Source: Vibrio maritimus (lineage in GTDB: Bacteria > Pseudomonadota > Gammaproteobacteria > Enterobacterales > Vibrionaceae). Taken from it: a DNA stretch of 64,000 bases. Positions 1 to 10,100 of this stretch are shown here, piece after piece (position 1 is the first letter of the stretch; the number at the start of each line of letters is the position of its first letter). The notes under the pieces were generated by a model, which was not told where the DNA came from, did not search any database, and was given only the letters and a program-made list of their open reading frames with translations. A program made the position numbers and the translations under genes. Location of the stretch: NCBI RefSeq assembly GCF_021441885.1, contig NZ_CP090439.1:1-64000 (forward strand). Reading direction: 5' to 3'.

Positions 1-904
1 GAAGGAACGCGGTGATTTTCTTCGCCTCTTGTTTTGTTACTGGAATGCCCAGTTGGATATCCGCCATCACCTCTACCGCTTCTTGTAGATCCCAGACAGA
101 ACCATCATGGAAGTACGGATAGGTGAGTTCGATATTACGCAGCGTCGGCACCTTGAACACATACTTGTCAAAGTCATTACCTGTTATAGCGGCTCTACCA
201 ATATCTGTATTGTCGGTTTCAAAAGCCTTCACCAAACCCATCTTCTGATACATCTGCCCACCAGCCAATGGGCCACTGTGACAAGAGGTACAGCCCTTCT
301 GCTTGAAGAGCGCGTAGCCTTCTACTTGTTCTGCGCTAAGTGCACTGTCGTCACCCCTAAGCCATTGGTCGAAAGCAGAATTGGGAGTACGAAGTGTTTT
401 TTCAAACGTTGCAATAGCATCGGTGACTTCGGTAATAGTAAAGTCTTCTTTTCCATATGCTTCTTTAAACCATTCTCGATATTGCGGAATAGATTTTAAA
501 GTGCCGATAGCTAAGTCATGAGAAAAAGCCATTTCAATTGGGTTTTCAATTGGTCCGGCCGCTTGTTCTTGCAAATCTTTTGCGCGTCCATTCCAAAACT
601 GTACAAAATTCAAATCGGAATTAAGTACCGTTGGAGAGTTAATTCCACCTACTGCCCATTTATGGCCAATTGAGCTAGGTAAATTATCCACCCCACCTTT
701 GGCCACATTGTGGCATGAATTACATGAAATAGTATTTGAAGCCGAAAGCCGAGGTTCAAACCATAGCGTCTTACCGAGCTCAACCTTTGCGCTATCTAAG
801 CCTGTAGCAGGCTCGATAACTTTAATAGGCTCACTGCTTTCGCGAGAAGCGTAGGCACTGCAAGACACAACCACCATCATTGATATAATAATATTTTTGT
901 TCAT
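1..904 (-). CDS. Di-haem cytochrome c peroxidase (partial, C-terminus outside window)
   Basis: Periplasmic enzyme that reduces hydrogen peroxide with electrons from c-type cytochromes. The gene starts at an ATG (902-904) with a signal peptide (MNKNIIISMMVVVSCSAYA) and runs off the left edge after about 301 codons. Two haem-binding CXXCH motifs are readable on the minus strand: CNSCH near residue 61 and CTSCH near residue 209. The stretch between them (ENPIEMA, TEVTDAIATFEKTL) is typical of the CcpA/MacA/MauG peroxidase family. The second motif is followed by a SGPLAGGQMYQKMG segment, also typical. The upstream region carries a perfect FNR-type box at 1187-1200, fitting the usual oxygen-limited induction of these peroxidases. 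The family assignment is firm; the exact subclass is not. Confidence 0.9.
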   Translation of the reverse strand, partial: MNKNIIISMMVVVSCSAYASRESSEPIKVIEPATGLDSAKVELGKTLWFEPRLSASNTISCNSCHNVAKGGVDNLPSSIGHKWAVGGINSPTVLNSDLNFVQFWNGRAKDLQEQAAGPIENPIEMAFSHDLAIGTLKSIPQYREWFKEAYGKEDFTITEVTDAIATFEKTLRTPNSAFDQWLRGDDSALSAEQVEGYALFKQKGCTSCHSGPLAGGQMYQKMGLVKAFETDNTDIGRAAITGNDFDKYVFKVPTLRNIELTYPYFHDGSVWDLQEAVEVMADIQLGIPVTKQEAKKITAFL

Positions 905-1409
905 GCTACTTCCTTTTGTGTATTCAACAACAATTTGGCATGCAAGTTTTAATAGAAATTTATAGTTATATTGACGCCGAATTTAATATTCGACTTAATC
1001 CATCCATTTGGTGTGGAAATAATAATTAACAGAGCGTCGCAAATATAATGCAAAAACTCGATTGGATTTATAGAAAAAAGGAATGTTAAAACCTATTCAA
1101 GCCTGTAGCCCTTGAATATATGATGACCACGCCGTTAGTAATGATTTTGTTAGTACAATTCATTCACACATTCTTTACGCGTTCGATTGATTCAAATCAA
1201 TTTGTTAGGCATTAGCGTACAGTACTTCACAGTATGACCAAACTTAGCCCTCCATCGGAAATTAACACTGTAAATGCCCAGTTTTACAAGGCTTCAAGCT
1301 CCCACCAATCGACAAAATGGCCGTCCGTTATTCTTCTGGTAATAATTGATATTCCAAAAGGTTTTTTACGTTGGATTACCATAGTGGCAAACCAATTGGA
1401 GTCGTGATT
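905..1409. other. Intergenic region between divergent genes
   Basis: This 505-base AT-rich stretch has no convincing gene. It must hold the promoters of the peroxidase (leftward) and the glycine-zipper gene (rightward). The only clear element I see is the FNR-like palindrome at 1187-1200. No strong terminator or RNA-gene fold is obvious, though a small RNA cannot be excluded by eye. Confidence 0.5.
1187..1200. promoter_or_regulatory. FNR-type binding site
   Basis: TTGATTCAAATCAA matches the FNR consensus TTGAT-N4-ATCAA at every fixed position. It lies 283 bases upstream of the peroxidase ATG and about 210 bases upstream of the glycine-zipper gene. The peroxidase is the more natural target on functional grounds, but the distance implies a long leader. 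Confidence 0.65.
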
Positions 1410-1802
1410 ATGAAAAAAACTGTCTATGCCGTTGCACTTACCTGTCTCACTTCATTCTCTAGTTTTGCGAATGTGATTGTCGATATGGAAGGTGTTGACG
1501 AGAAAGACTACGTCTATGACTTACACAAATGTGAAGAGATGGCCGGTCAAGTGCAGAAGCAACAAGCTTCAGGTGGTGCGATCAGTGGTGCAGCCAAAGG
1601 CGCAGCACTTGGCTCAGCTGGCGTGGCTATTGCTGGCGGTTCTGGTACTGAGGGAGCGAAGAAAGGCGCAGCCGTGGGGCTTGCAGCAGGCGTTCTCGGT
1701 CGCGGGCGTGCGAACAGAGATAACGCTGAGCAATATAAGCAAGACCAGCAAACTGTTGTCAAAAACTGCATGACTAATCGTGGATATGTCGTATTAAACT
1801 AA
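1410..1802 (+). CDS. Glycine-zipper secreted protein
   Basis: Small exported protein of 130 residues with no known enzymatic role. The start is set at the ATG at 1410, which opens a signal peptide (MKKTVYAVALTCLTSFSSFA) and has a GGAG about nine bases upstream; an in-frame ATG at 1371 would put 13 non-signal residues in front. Residues about 50-95 are a Gly/Ala-rich zipper with repeated GAAKGAALG and GAAVGLAAG units, typical of proteins that insert in or lie against the outer membrane. A Cys in the mature N-terminal part and one near the C-terminus (CMTNRGY) may pair. It stands alone between a peroxidase and a LysR gene; function unknown. Confidence 0.75.
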   Translation: MKKTVYAVALTCLTSFSSFANVIVDMEGVDEKDYVYDLHKCEEMAGQVQKQQASGGAISGAAKGAALGSAGVAIAGGSGTEGAKKGAAVGLAAGVLGRGRANRDNAEQYKQDQQTVVKNCMTNRGYVVLN

Positions 1803-1908
1803 CTCGTTCGAGTAAAGTTACATTTCTATTCTATACAAGGCATTGAGATACCCTGAATCTTCATATACGTTTATAGTAATTTCATTCACTTAATGGATAT
1901 CGACGTAT

Positions 1909-2739
1909 ATGAACGATCTCAATGCCCTTCGCGTATTTCTCACTTTAATGGAGACTGGCTCTACCTCTAAAGCCGGTGTCGCTTTGGGTAGATCGCAGTC
2001 GTATATCTCCAAAGTGCTTGCCCAGCTGCGCGAAGAGCTCGATGACCCTTTGTTCGTAAGAGATGCAAGCGGACTCACTCCAACAAGTTATGCGATTGGA
2101 CTGGAGCCAAAGCTGAAGCATGCTATCAACCAAATTACAGACGCTCTGAAGCCCGATACATTCGCCCCCAGCGCTGTCGATAAAGTAACAATACATTTAA
2201 TCGAGCCTTACTTAATTTCATGTGGCAAAGAGATAATACAAACCATACGCCAGCACACAAACGCGCCTATAGAATTAAGAAAATGGAGTAAAGTGTCTGA
2301 GTCACTGCTTCTCACCGAGCAAATTGACATCGGTGTTCATGCGCTGACTGACAGGCCGCAATCCATCTATCAAAAATACGTGCATACCGGCACCGGTGAA
2401 CTCTACGGTAACAAGCAAGGCGAGTTTGTAAAGTACTTAGTCGATGACTTAAACGAAAACCTCAACTTATACAAAATCCTCCAAAGTGACGCAGAAGCTA
2501 CCCTCTTTGTCGACAACCATGCCTTGATGACGCAGTTACTCGATGACTGCTACACACTCCGCTACCACATGTCTGAAGATCCGGAAAGTGCACCTGTACA
2601 ACTAGACTTAGCAATACTAGCCAAAGCAACTCGCAAGAATGAACACAAGATCCAATGGCTAATTTCAATAATCGACCCAATTCTAAAACGATACAGGCCA
2701 CTTTCCTACGAACGACTATCAGCAATTTCTGACAACTAA
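1909..2739 (+). CDS. LysR-family transcriptional regulator
   Basis: DNA-binding regulator of 276 residues. The N-terminal 60 residues form the LysR winged helix-turn-helix (LNALRVFLTLMETGSTSKAG, then a recognition helix SQSYISKVLAQLREEL and DPLFVRDASGLTPT). The remainder corresponds to the co-inducer domain but diverges from well-known members and is somewhat short (the usual length is about 300). No clear Shine-Dalgarno precedes the ATG. The divergent neighbour often targeted by LysR proteins is absent here, since both flanking genes run the same way, so its regulon cannot be inferred from position. Confidence 0.85.
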   Translation: MNDLNALRVFLTLMETGSTSKAGVALGRSQSYISKVLAQLREELDDPLFVRDASGLTPTSYAIGLEPKLKHAINQITDALKPDTFAPSAVDKVTIHLIEPYLISCGKEIIQTIRQHTNAPIELRKWSKVSESLLLTEQIDIGVHALTDRPQSIYQKYVHTGTGELYGNKQGEFVKYLVDDLNENLNLYKILQSDAEATLFVDNHALMTQLLDDCYTLRYHMSEDPESAPVQLDLAILAKATRKNEHKIQWLISIIDPILKRYRPLSYERLSAISDN

Positions 2740-2883
2740 CCAGCTACAAAACGTTCGTCAACCACCAAAAAAGCTGCAAAGTATATGAAACTTCTTTGTT
2801 TATTTTTGAAAATGGCGAAAAGCTAACCTATTTTTATCATTGATGTATCAAATCGCATCGTTAACGATAAAAAGGACGTCATT

Positions 2884-3903
2884 ATGAGAAAAACAGTGGT
2901 AGCAGCATCAATAATAGGTGCCATGACGGCAGCAGCACCCGTCTTGGCCGATGAAGGTTTCTACTTGGGTGGTCGTTTAGGGGGTTCGCAGCTCTCCGAC
3001 GCCTGTAACATTTCTGGCGCTGAATGTACTGATAGTGGCTTCAGTGCAGGTTTCTTCGCTGGTTATGATTGGAATGATTATATCGCGTTAGAATTCGCTT
3101 ACGATTGGCTAGGTAGCTATAAAACATCGTTTATCGAAGGCAGCACTGGTTATCGCCAAGACGCGAACATGAGCGCATTAACACTTGCACCAAAGTTTGC
3201 TTATCCGTTTACCGACGACTGGTCTGTATTCGCTAAGGTCGGTGCAGCGTACACAACTTATGGTGATCGAAACGCTACTGCGCTAATGGGTGGTGTGGGT
3301 CTTGAATACGATTTTGCGACTGCTTGGTCTGGTAGACTTGAGTACCAACGTATTAATGACTTTAAAGATGGCTGGCTCAATACAGACGTTGATACATTCT
3401 GGCTGGGTGTATCTTACTCATTTGGTAACGCAGCTGCAGCTGCTGCCGCGGCGACCGCTGCTGCAGTAACTCAAGCGCCAGCTGAAGAGCCGCCAGTAGT
3501 AGAAGCTGTGGTTATGACCAAGACATTTGAGCAAGTTTCTGGTCAAGAAACCTTCGCATTCAATAGCACAGAGCTAGACGAAGAGAAGAAAGCTGATTTT
3601 GATCCTCTAATCGCGCTAATGAAAGAGCATCCAGAAGCGACAGTGACTATCGTAGGTTATACAGATTCATCAGGTCCTGAAGAAGTAAACCAACGTATCT
3701 CTGAAGAACGTGCTGAATCTATTGCGTCTTACTTAGAGTCTCAAGGTATTGATCGCTCAAGAATGTCTGTGAGCGGTATGGGTGAAGCTAACCCAGTTGC
3801 GGACAACTCTACGTCTGAAGGCCGAGCTCAAAACCGTCGTGTAGAAATCACGGTACCGGAGTTTGAGTACACAGTTGAAGAGATGATGGAAAAAACTCAG
3901 TAA
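2884..3903 (+). CDS. ompA: OmpA-family outer-membrane porin
   Basis: Outer-membrane protein of 339 residues linking the outer membrane to peptidoglycan. It starts with a signal peptide ending near VLADEG. Residues about 23-180 form an OmpA-like eight-strand barrel (GFYLGGRLGGSQ at the start, DTFWLGVSYSFG at the last strand). A very Ala-rich linker follows, then a Pro/Glu spacer, then the OmpA C-terminal peptidoglycan-binding domain (VTIVGYTDSSG, RAQNRRVEI). Good AAGGA sequence lies before the ATG at 2884. A strong terminator follows directly. Vibrio genomes carry several OmpA paralogues, so the symbol is a family label. Confidence 0.9.
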   Translation: MRKTVVAASIIGAMTAAAPVLADEGFYLGGRLGGSQLSDACNISGAECTDSGFSAGFFAGYDWNDYIALEFAYDWLGSYKTSFIEGSTGYRQDANMSALTLAPKFAYPFTDDWSVFAKVGAAYTTYGDRNATALMGGVGLEYDFATAWSGRLEYQRINDFKDGWLNTDVDTFWLGVSYSFGNAAAAAAAATAAAVTQAPAEEPPVVEAVVMTKTFEQVSGQETFAFNSTELDEEKKADFDPLIALMKEHPEATVTIVGYTDSSGPEEVNQRISEERAESIASYLESQGIDRSRMSVSGMGEANPVADNSTSEGRAQNRRVEITVPEFEYTVEEMMEKTQ

Positions 3904-3920
3904 TTTCCAGTAATCATCTA

Positions 3921-3950
3921 AAAGCGGGTCCGACTGGACCCGCTTTTTTA
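3921..3950 (+). terminator. Rho-independent terminator after ompA
   Basis: AAGCGGGTCC and GGACCCGCTT form a perfect GC-rich stem with a four-base loop followed by T6. It ends ompA and, read from the other strand, probably also ends the convergent metY gene. Confidence 0.9.
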
Positions 3951-3960
3951 TTTGAATAAA

Positions 3961-5229
3961 CTAGGCTTTGAGCGCCTGCTCTAGGTCAGCCAAAATATCA
4001 TCAATATGTTCAATCCCGACAGACAGACGGATCATCTCAGGTCTCACACCGGCTTCTAACTGTTCGCTTTCACTCATCTGACGGTGAGTTGTCGATGCTG
4101 GGTGGCAAGCCAGTGATTTGGCATCCCCAATGTTTACCAAGCGTTTGAATATCTGTAGCGCATCGTAGAACCTGACACCCGCTTCGTATCCATCTTTAAG
4201 ACCAAATGAGAGAATTGCAGAAGGCTTACCCTTCATATACTTACCTGCTAGCTCATAGTACTTAGAGCTTTCAAGTCCAGCGTAAGACACCCAGCTTACC
4301 TTCTCATGATTTTGCAAGAACTCAGCAACTTTAATGGCGTTCTCAGTATGGCGCTCCATTCGCAGTGACAGGGTTTCTAAGCCTTGTAACAGCATGAAAG
4401 AGTTCATTGGTGATAGCGCAGAGCCTGTGTTACGAAGTGGCACGGTTCGAGCACGACCAATAAACGCCGCAGGACCAAATGCCTCGGTGTAGACGACACC
4501 GTGATAAGAAGGCTCTGGCTGATTAAATACTGGGAAACGATCTTTGTGTTGGTCCCAAGGGAATTTACCAGAATCGATAATAACGCCTCCAAGGGATGTA
4601 CCATGGCCGCCTACGTATTTAGTAAGCGAGTGGACTACAATATCCGCACCAAACTCGATGGGTTTACATAGCACAGGAGTCGCGACTGTATTGTCTACAA
4701 TGACCGGCACACCTGCTTTATGAGCTAGCGTTGAAATGCCCTCAATATCAACAATATTTCCCGCTGGGTTACCAATAGACTCACAGTACACCGCTTTCGT
4801 GTTTTCATCGATTAGCTCAGCAATAGACTCCGGACTATCATCTTTAGCAAATTTCACCTGAATACCCTGCTTCGGCAGCATGTGCGCAAACAAGGTATAT
4901 GTGCCACCGTAAAGCTGTGGTGTGGAAACAATGTTGTCGCCCGCTTCCGCCAACGTCAAAATCGCATAGTTAATCGCGGCACTACCTGCGCTTACCACTA
5001 AACCAGCAATTCCGCCCTCTAGCGCCGCCATTCTCTGCTCAAGCACATCGTTGGTTGGATTCATGATTCGAGTGTAGATGTTGCCAGGTACTTCTAGATT
5101 GAAAAGGTCCGCACCGTGCTGGGCACTATCGAACTCATAAGCGACCGTTTGGTAGATAGGAGTTGCTACCGACTTGGTTGTTGGATCCGTTTCGTAACCG
5201 TGATGTATTGATAGAGTCTCGTCTTTCAT
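3961..5229 (-). CDS. metY: O-acetylhomoserine aminocarboxypropyltransferase (sulfhydrylase)
   Basis: PLP enzyme of 422 residues that makes homocysteine from O-acetylhomoserine and sulfide in methionine synthesis. Family marks: the PLP lysine K204 in VHSLTKYVGGHGTS, the phosphate-binding SAGSAAIN, NPAGNIVDIEG, and the C-terminal GDAKSLACHPASTTH. I place the start at the ATG at 5227-5229, preceded by AAAGGAA, not at the in-frame upstream ATG at 5271. Length and motifs match MetY better than the shorter cystathionine enzymes. It is monocistronic, convergent with ompA and divergent from the ADP-ribosylglycohydrolase-like gene. Confidence 0.9.
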   Translation of the reverse strand: MKDETLSIHHGYETDPTTKSVATPIYQTVAYEFDSAQHGADLFNLEVPGNIYTRIMNPTNDVLEQRMAALEGGIAGLVVSAGSAAINYAILTLAEAGDNIVSTPQLYGGTYTLFAHMLPKQGIQVKFAKDDSPESIAELIDENTKAVYCESIGNPAGNIVDIEGISTLAHKAGVPVIVDNTVATPVLCKPIEFGADIVVHSLTKYVGGHGTSLGGVIIDSGKFPWDQHKDRFPVFNQPEPSYHGVVYTEAFGPAAFIGRARTVPLRNTGSALSPMNSFMLLQGLETLSLRMERHTENAIKVAEFLQNHEKVSWVSYAGLESSKYYELAGKYMKGKPSAILSFGLKDGYEAGVRFYDALQIFKRLVNIGDAKSLACHPASTTHRQMSESEQLEAGVRPEMIRLSVGIEHIDDILADLEQALKA

Positions 5230-5363
5230 CGTTATTCCTTTCACGTAATAGTCCAAATGGTTTAGGCGCAAGCCACTTCAAGCACAAAGCAAATTTTTGC
5301 GTTAGCCCCAAAAAAGTCTACCCCAAACCGCCTACAATAACAGAGACTAGGACCACTAATGTG

Positions 5364-6329
5364 ATGTATGGACACGAGATGAACAGCGAAAACAATCGAG
5401 CTTTAAATTCCGTTATCGGTGCGTTGGTTGCCGATGCCGCTTCAATGGGCTTTCATTGGCTTTATGACCAAGTCGCCATCAAGACCTTATCCAACGGCAC
5501 TCCAGAGTTTCATGCTGCTAACGAAAAGGACTATATAGACAAAGGCTACTACGCACATCATGGCAAAAAACCTGGGGATTACTCTCAGTACGGCGCCCAA
5601 CTGATCGCTATGTTGGACGCGATTGCCAGAAATGGCAAATACGATGAAGCGAGTTATATTCGAGCATTCCGTGATTGGTTTGATCTTGGTGGAAAATGGT
5701 GCGGCTATATAGATAAACCCACTAAACTCACCATACTCAATATTCATGCCCTAGAAGCTCAAGAAAAACCACTTCATCAAGTGGGCGCTGATGATACGCA
5801 AAACCCTGCCCTATCAAAGCTACCTCCTCTTTTGGCAATTCATCACAGCGACAAGGCACTTAATGACCTTGTCGAATCTGCTGTTAGAGTCACTAACAAA
5901 AATGACAATGCCGTCGATTATGCGCTAGCTTCTGCAATGATGATTAAGCAAGCGATAGCTGGGAAAACGCCAGCAGAGTGCGTGAAAACCGCTAAAGGGG
6001 TTTCTGAAGTCTCTGATAAGGCGATACAAGCAGCCGAAGAGCGAATTCTGAAACCATCAAATGAAGTGGCACAAGAATTGGGAATGCACTGTGGGCTTGA
6101 GGCCTCATTAGCGGTGACCGCTCATCTTCTTCTCAATGCCACCAGCTACGAAGCATCGATTCGGGAGAACATACTGTGTGGTGGAGATAGTTGCGGCCGT
6201 GCGATTTTACTCGGTGCGGTGTTAGCTGCGTGCTATCAGGGAACGATTGAAGACATTCCGCGTGACTGGGAATTGAAAGTATCGTTACCAAAATCGTTGC
6301 TAGCGTGCCAGAGACTGCTGTTTAGCTAG
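5364..6329 (+). CDS. ADP-ribosylglycohydrolase-family protein
   Basis: Cytoplasmic protein of about 321 residues of the ADP-ribosylglycohydrolase (DraG/ARH) fold, all helical. The N-terminal signature IGALVADAASMGFHWLYD is clear, as is PGDYSQYGAQ. The C-terminal signature, usually GGDTDT or similar with two metal-binding Asp, is here CGGDSCGRAI (residues about 272-281), so the second Asp is replaced. That resembles the J1-crystallin/selenoprotein-J-like branch more than DraG, so the substrate may differ from ADP-ribosyl-protein. Two starts are possible, ATG 5364 (AGGA at 5349) and ATG 5379. Divergent from metY; no cognate ADP-ribosyltransferase nearby. Confidence 0.75.
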   Translation: MYGHEMNSENNRALNSVIGALVADAASMGFHWLYDQVAIKTLSNGTPEFHAANEKDYIDKGYYAHHGKKPGDYSQYGAQLIAMLDAIARNGKYDEASYIRAFRDWFDLGGKWCGYIDKPTKLTILNIHALEAQEKPLHQVGADDTQNPALSKLPPLLAIHHSDKALNDLVESAVRVTNKNDNAVDYALASAMMIKQAIAGKTPAECVKTAKGVSEVSDKAIQAAEERILKPSNEVAQELGMHCGLEASLAVTAHLLLNATSYEASIRENILCGGDSCGRAILLGAVLAACYQGTIEDIPRDWELKVSLPKSLLACQRLLFS

Positions 6330-6351
6330 TCACCTCGATTCTACGAGAACA

Positions 6352-6375
6352 CTCAGGGGATTGAACTCCCCTGAG
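6352..6375. terminator. Hairpin between convergent genes
   Basis: CTCAGGGGA and TCCCCTGAG form a perfect nine-base stem with a six-base loop between convergent genes. Neither side has a long T-run, so it is a weaker terminator or an mRNA 3'-end structure. Confidence 0.55.
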
Positions 6376-6380
6376 CTTAG

Positions 6381-6863
6381 CTATTTGTGTAAGAGCTCAC
6401 GCAGCATAGAAATCGAATGCTGGCTGAAGACTCTGATTTCGTTGGCTTCTAACAAAGCGGCTGTCACGCCAGAGCCATCAACTTTCACCCCTTGAAAGCT
6501 CCCATCATAAATCTTTGAGCTACCACAGGACGGACTCGCTTCAGCGAGAATCGCGTACTTAATATTCTGTTGCTGGCAGATTTCCAGTGCATTCCTTGCA
6601 CCGACTAAAAATTGATTTGTAACGTCAATACCATCATTTCCAACAACGCTCGCTGAGCCTCCAATTACATCGGCCCCTTCTCCCCCGATGATCTCTGCAG
6701 GGGCCCTTGGCGTTGTTAAACCTGACGAAACTTCAGGACAGATAGCGACTAGTTCGAAGTTGGCGTTCAACCACTTAAGATCAGACTCAGAGATTGATAA
6801 ACAACTACCGTTGTATCTCACTTTATTTCCTAACAAGCAGGCGCTGACAAGTATCTTTTCCAA
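6381..6863 (-). CDS. DUF523 family protein
   Basis: Small protein of about 160 residues with the DUF523 marks: ILVSACLLG and VRYNG at the N-terminus, CPEVSSGLTTPRAPAEI in the middle and EASPSCGSSKIYDG. Conserved Cys residues suggest metal or thiol chemistry, but the function is unknown. I choose a TTG start (revcomp of 6861-6863), because it lies seven bases after GGAG and four bases after the stop of the preceding yqfB gene; an ATG at 6890 would overlap yqfB by 23 bases. Last gene of the sbcD-sbcC-yqfB operon. Confidence 0.8.
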   Translation of the reverse strand: MEKILVSACLLGNKVRYNGSCLSISESDLKWLNANFELVAICPEVSSGLTTPRAPAEIIGGEGADVIGGSASVVGNDGIDVTNQFLVGARNALEICQQQNIKYAILAEASPSCGSSKIYDGSFQGVKVDGSGVTAALLEANEIRVFSQHSISMLRELLHK

Positions 6864-6867
6864 CGAT

Positions 6868-7179
6868 TTACTCCGCAACAACAAACTCAATCACATACAA
6901 CTCATCTTCACCTGGATAAATTTCACGTATCACCTCTCGCAGCTGAGGAAGCGTCATATTTTCTTGAAGAGCATGCGTTTCGTTAATGTCGTCAAACGAC
7001 ATTGGTGTAATCGACAGGATCTTGAGGTTACCGAACACTCTACCATCCTCAAACGTGGCAACAGGTATAGTGCGGTTAAGCTCAAAGTCGATTTCTGACT
7101 TATCGCGGATGGTGATTGTCTTTTTACCCGACATGATATCGGCTTCAAAGCGTTCGAAAAAAGTGATTTGGTCACTCAT
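6868..7179 (-). CDS. yqfB: N4-acetylcytidine amidohydrolase (ASCH domain, YqfB-like)
   Basis: Protein of 103 residues, the same length as E. coli YqfB, which hydrolyses N4-acetylcytidine to cytidine and acetate. It follows YqfB almost end to end: ITFFERFEADIMSGKKTITIRD at the N-terminus includes the catalytic Lys and Thr positions, and QENMTLPQLREVIREIYPG includes the catalytic Glu. The ASCH fold covers the whole protein. It sits 13 bases after sbcC in the same direction and is followed by the DUF523 gene, so the four genes are likely cotranscribed. Confidence 0.88.
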   Translation of the reverse strand: MSDQITFFERFEADIMSGKKTITIRDKSEIDFELNRTIPVATFEDGRVFGNLKILSITPMSFDDINETHALQENMTLPQLREVIREIYPGEDELYVIEFVVAE

Positions 7180-7192
7180 TATTTTCTGTCTC

Positions 7193-10100
7193 CTAATTGA
7201 CCAAACTTACGGTGCTGCCTACTCGAGATGCATGGACATCCAAGCGAAGCGGCATTTGTTCTTTCAGCTCCGACACGTGAGAAATAATTCCTATCGTGCG
7301 GCCTGATTGTTGAAGCTCAACGAGCGTTTGTACTGCAAGATCTAAAGATTCCGGGTCTAAACTACCAAAGCCTTCATCGATAAATAGCGTATCGAGACGA
7401 ATGCCACCGCTGTATGACTGAACGACATCAGAGAGCCCTAATGCTAAGGACAACGCAGCCATAAACGACTCACCACCCGATAGCGTCGCTACGTCGCGCC
7501 ATTTACCCGTGTAAGCATCCTCGACAATGAGATCGAGACCTGAGCCTGCGTTACCTTTCGTTCGGGCTTCTTTGCGTTTTAAATCGTAGCGACCTTTACT
7601 CATCAATCTTAAACGCTGTGACGCCTGAATCAGCACATCATCAAGCAATACGCCGAGTACGAAGCGGTGCAGGCTGATTTTGTTGCCCGTGCGACCATTC
7701 GCTACATCGCTCAGTGTCCCTACTACTTGATATTGTTTATCGAGCTCTTCATTTTGCTCACGTAGCGCATCAATACGCTTGCGCACTTGAGTAAGGTTAT
7801 TGAACTGAGACTGGTACATTTGGAACTGCTTGAGTGCAGACTGATACGTCTCCTCCATTTGCGACTTAACAAGCTTTAACTGCTCTACATCGGGCAGAGT
7901 CTGCTCGCCTATCTGAGCAGAGATAAGATTTAACTGCTCTTTGATACGAATGCCGTCGTGCTGATATTGCTCTATACGTTGGCTAAGCTCTTCAGCCTGA
8001 GCATCAACTAACTTCGCGTTCAGGAACGCGTTCTCATCAGTAAATGGGCTGCTGGATAACTGCGATTGCCAATGGTTTTGAGCGTTAATTCGTTCTTTTT
8101 CACGTTCACCGAGATCTTTTTGTAAGGTCTCAAGATGTGATTCGAACTTGGCTAGCATTTCGCTCGCTTGTTTCAAAGACTCTTGGGATTGTTCAAGTGC
8201 CTTGGACTTTTGAGCAATGTCTCCTTCTAACACTTTCTGACGTGCCACCACCGCTTGTGCATTATCAAAGCCAGTGTTGTTGCTTTGCATTAGCGAGCTT
8301 ACGACACCTTGTAAGTGCTGCATCACGTTAGTGGCCTCGGCAATTAATGTGGCTTGTTGTTCAAATTTAGCCTGTAGCTGCGCACGCTTATCTGAGGATT
8401 GCTTCAACTGACGCTCTAAGCTATCGAGGTCGATAGCTTGGAGTTTCGCTATTTGGCTCGTAAGCTCAGCAATATTTCTATTCACGGTTTCAGCAAAGCG
8501 TGGTAACTCGGTGAACTCAATACCAAGTGAATTCAGTGTGTCCTGTTTTCTTTCCGATAGCGAAACTAGCTTACTTTCTAGCTCTGTCTGCTTTTGCTTA
8601 TAGCCCGAAAGTGCTTGGTTCGCGCGAGCTTCTTGGTCTCTTAACGCATTGACTTGATCAAGCGTCACTGCCTTTTCTACTGACTTGGCAACTTTAGGAT
8701 GCTCCAAACTACCACACACGGGGCAAGGCGAGCCGGTTTCTAAGCTCGCAGCAAGTAACGCTGCCTGACCTGTATGCCACTGTATTTCCGCTTCTGTCCT
8801 CGTTTGTTGCGCTTGTTTAACCTCGGTCTCCTGCGCAGAGAGCGATGACATGAGTATTGCTTTCTGTTTCAGACCTTCCTGCAGAGAGGCTTCGATACTT
8901 GAAAGGCTGAGTAGCGACTGCTGCTTCTTGGTTTCAAGATCGAGTGCAAGGGTTAGTTCATTTAACTGAGCCTTTTCTTTTTGAGCACGAGTAAGAGAGC
9001 CATTCAGCTCCTCTTCTTGCTGAGTAATCAGCTTTAATTGATCGCTCAGAGCAGCTTGATTTGCCGTCAAAGATTGGACTTGTTGACTCGCATTAGTGAG
9101 CTCGATTTTTTTCTCATCGAGTTCTTTCAATCGACCGATTAGGGCTTTAAGCTCAAACAGCTCTTGGTGTGAAGCTTTCATCCCTTCATTTGCTTGGTGA
9201 GCGTGTTCAAAATTCGCAGTCGCCTTCGTTTTCTCAGCTTTAGCTTCTGAAATCTTAGTAAGGCCATTCTTGATACGATCAGATAGTACCGACACCTCTT
9301 TGACAAGTCGCACGCTGCTATCGTAGCTGCTCTGAATTGCCAAAGCGGATTTATGTGCATTGAGCTGAAGTGTCGCTTGCTGAATCTCATCAGATCTTTG
9401 ATTATGCCTAGTTTGAGCGTGGTCTAGCTCCGCCTTAGCTGTGAACTTTTGCTCAATCTGCAGAGCAGCGTCTAAGGTTTGTTGAGCATTAGCCCTCGCC
9501 GTTTCTGCTTGTTTAAGCTCTGCTTCGGATTTTTCAATAATCGGCGTCAGCTCTGCTAAAACCTGAATCAGGTGCTGTTCTGACTCAATCGAGGCGACAT
9601 CTAAAGCACCTTTGATCTGGTTATCAAACTCTTCTTTAGCTTTGCGAATGCCCGCAGCACGTTCAAACAAAACGCGCTCTATGGTGGTATATATCTGGGT
9701 TTGAAATAGCTGACCAAAAATAGACTCGCGCTCTTTAGAGCTAGCGGTCAACAATTCTCGAAATTTGCCTTGTGGAATCACCATTACTTGACGGAACTGC
9801 TTAACATCTAGCCCAATAAGGGTTTGGATTTCTGTAGCGACCTGTTTAGGCTTACTGGCAATCAGTGTGTCGGTATCGAGGTTAATCAACTCGGCAGAGT
9901 GAGACTTCTTGGTCATGCCCTCACCGCGCTGTTTTGGCACTTCTTGGTCTGGACTGCGAGTGATTTGGTAGCGCACGTTAGCGAGTTCAAACTCAAAGGT
10001 AATCGTAGTCAACAGCTTGGCATCTGCGTAATCACAACGCATCTGGTCACCGGTACGCTCACTACCCGTCGTTTCGCCATACAGGGCGTAACAAATAGCA

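Noticed and set aside
1371..1409. Upstream start for the glycine-zipper protein
   Set aside because: The extra residues would precede a typical signal peptide, and the GGAG fits the ATG at 1410.
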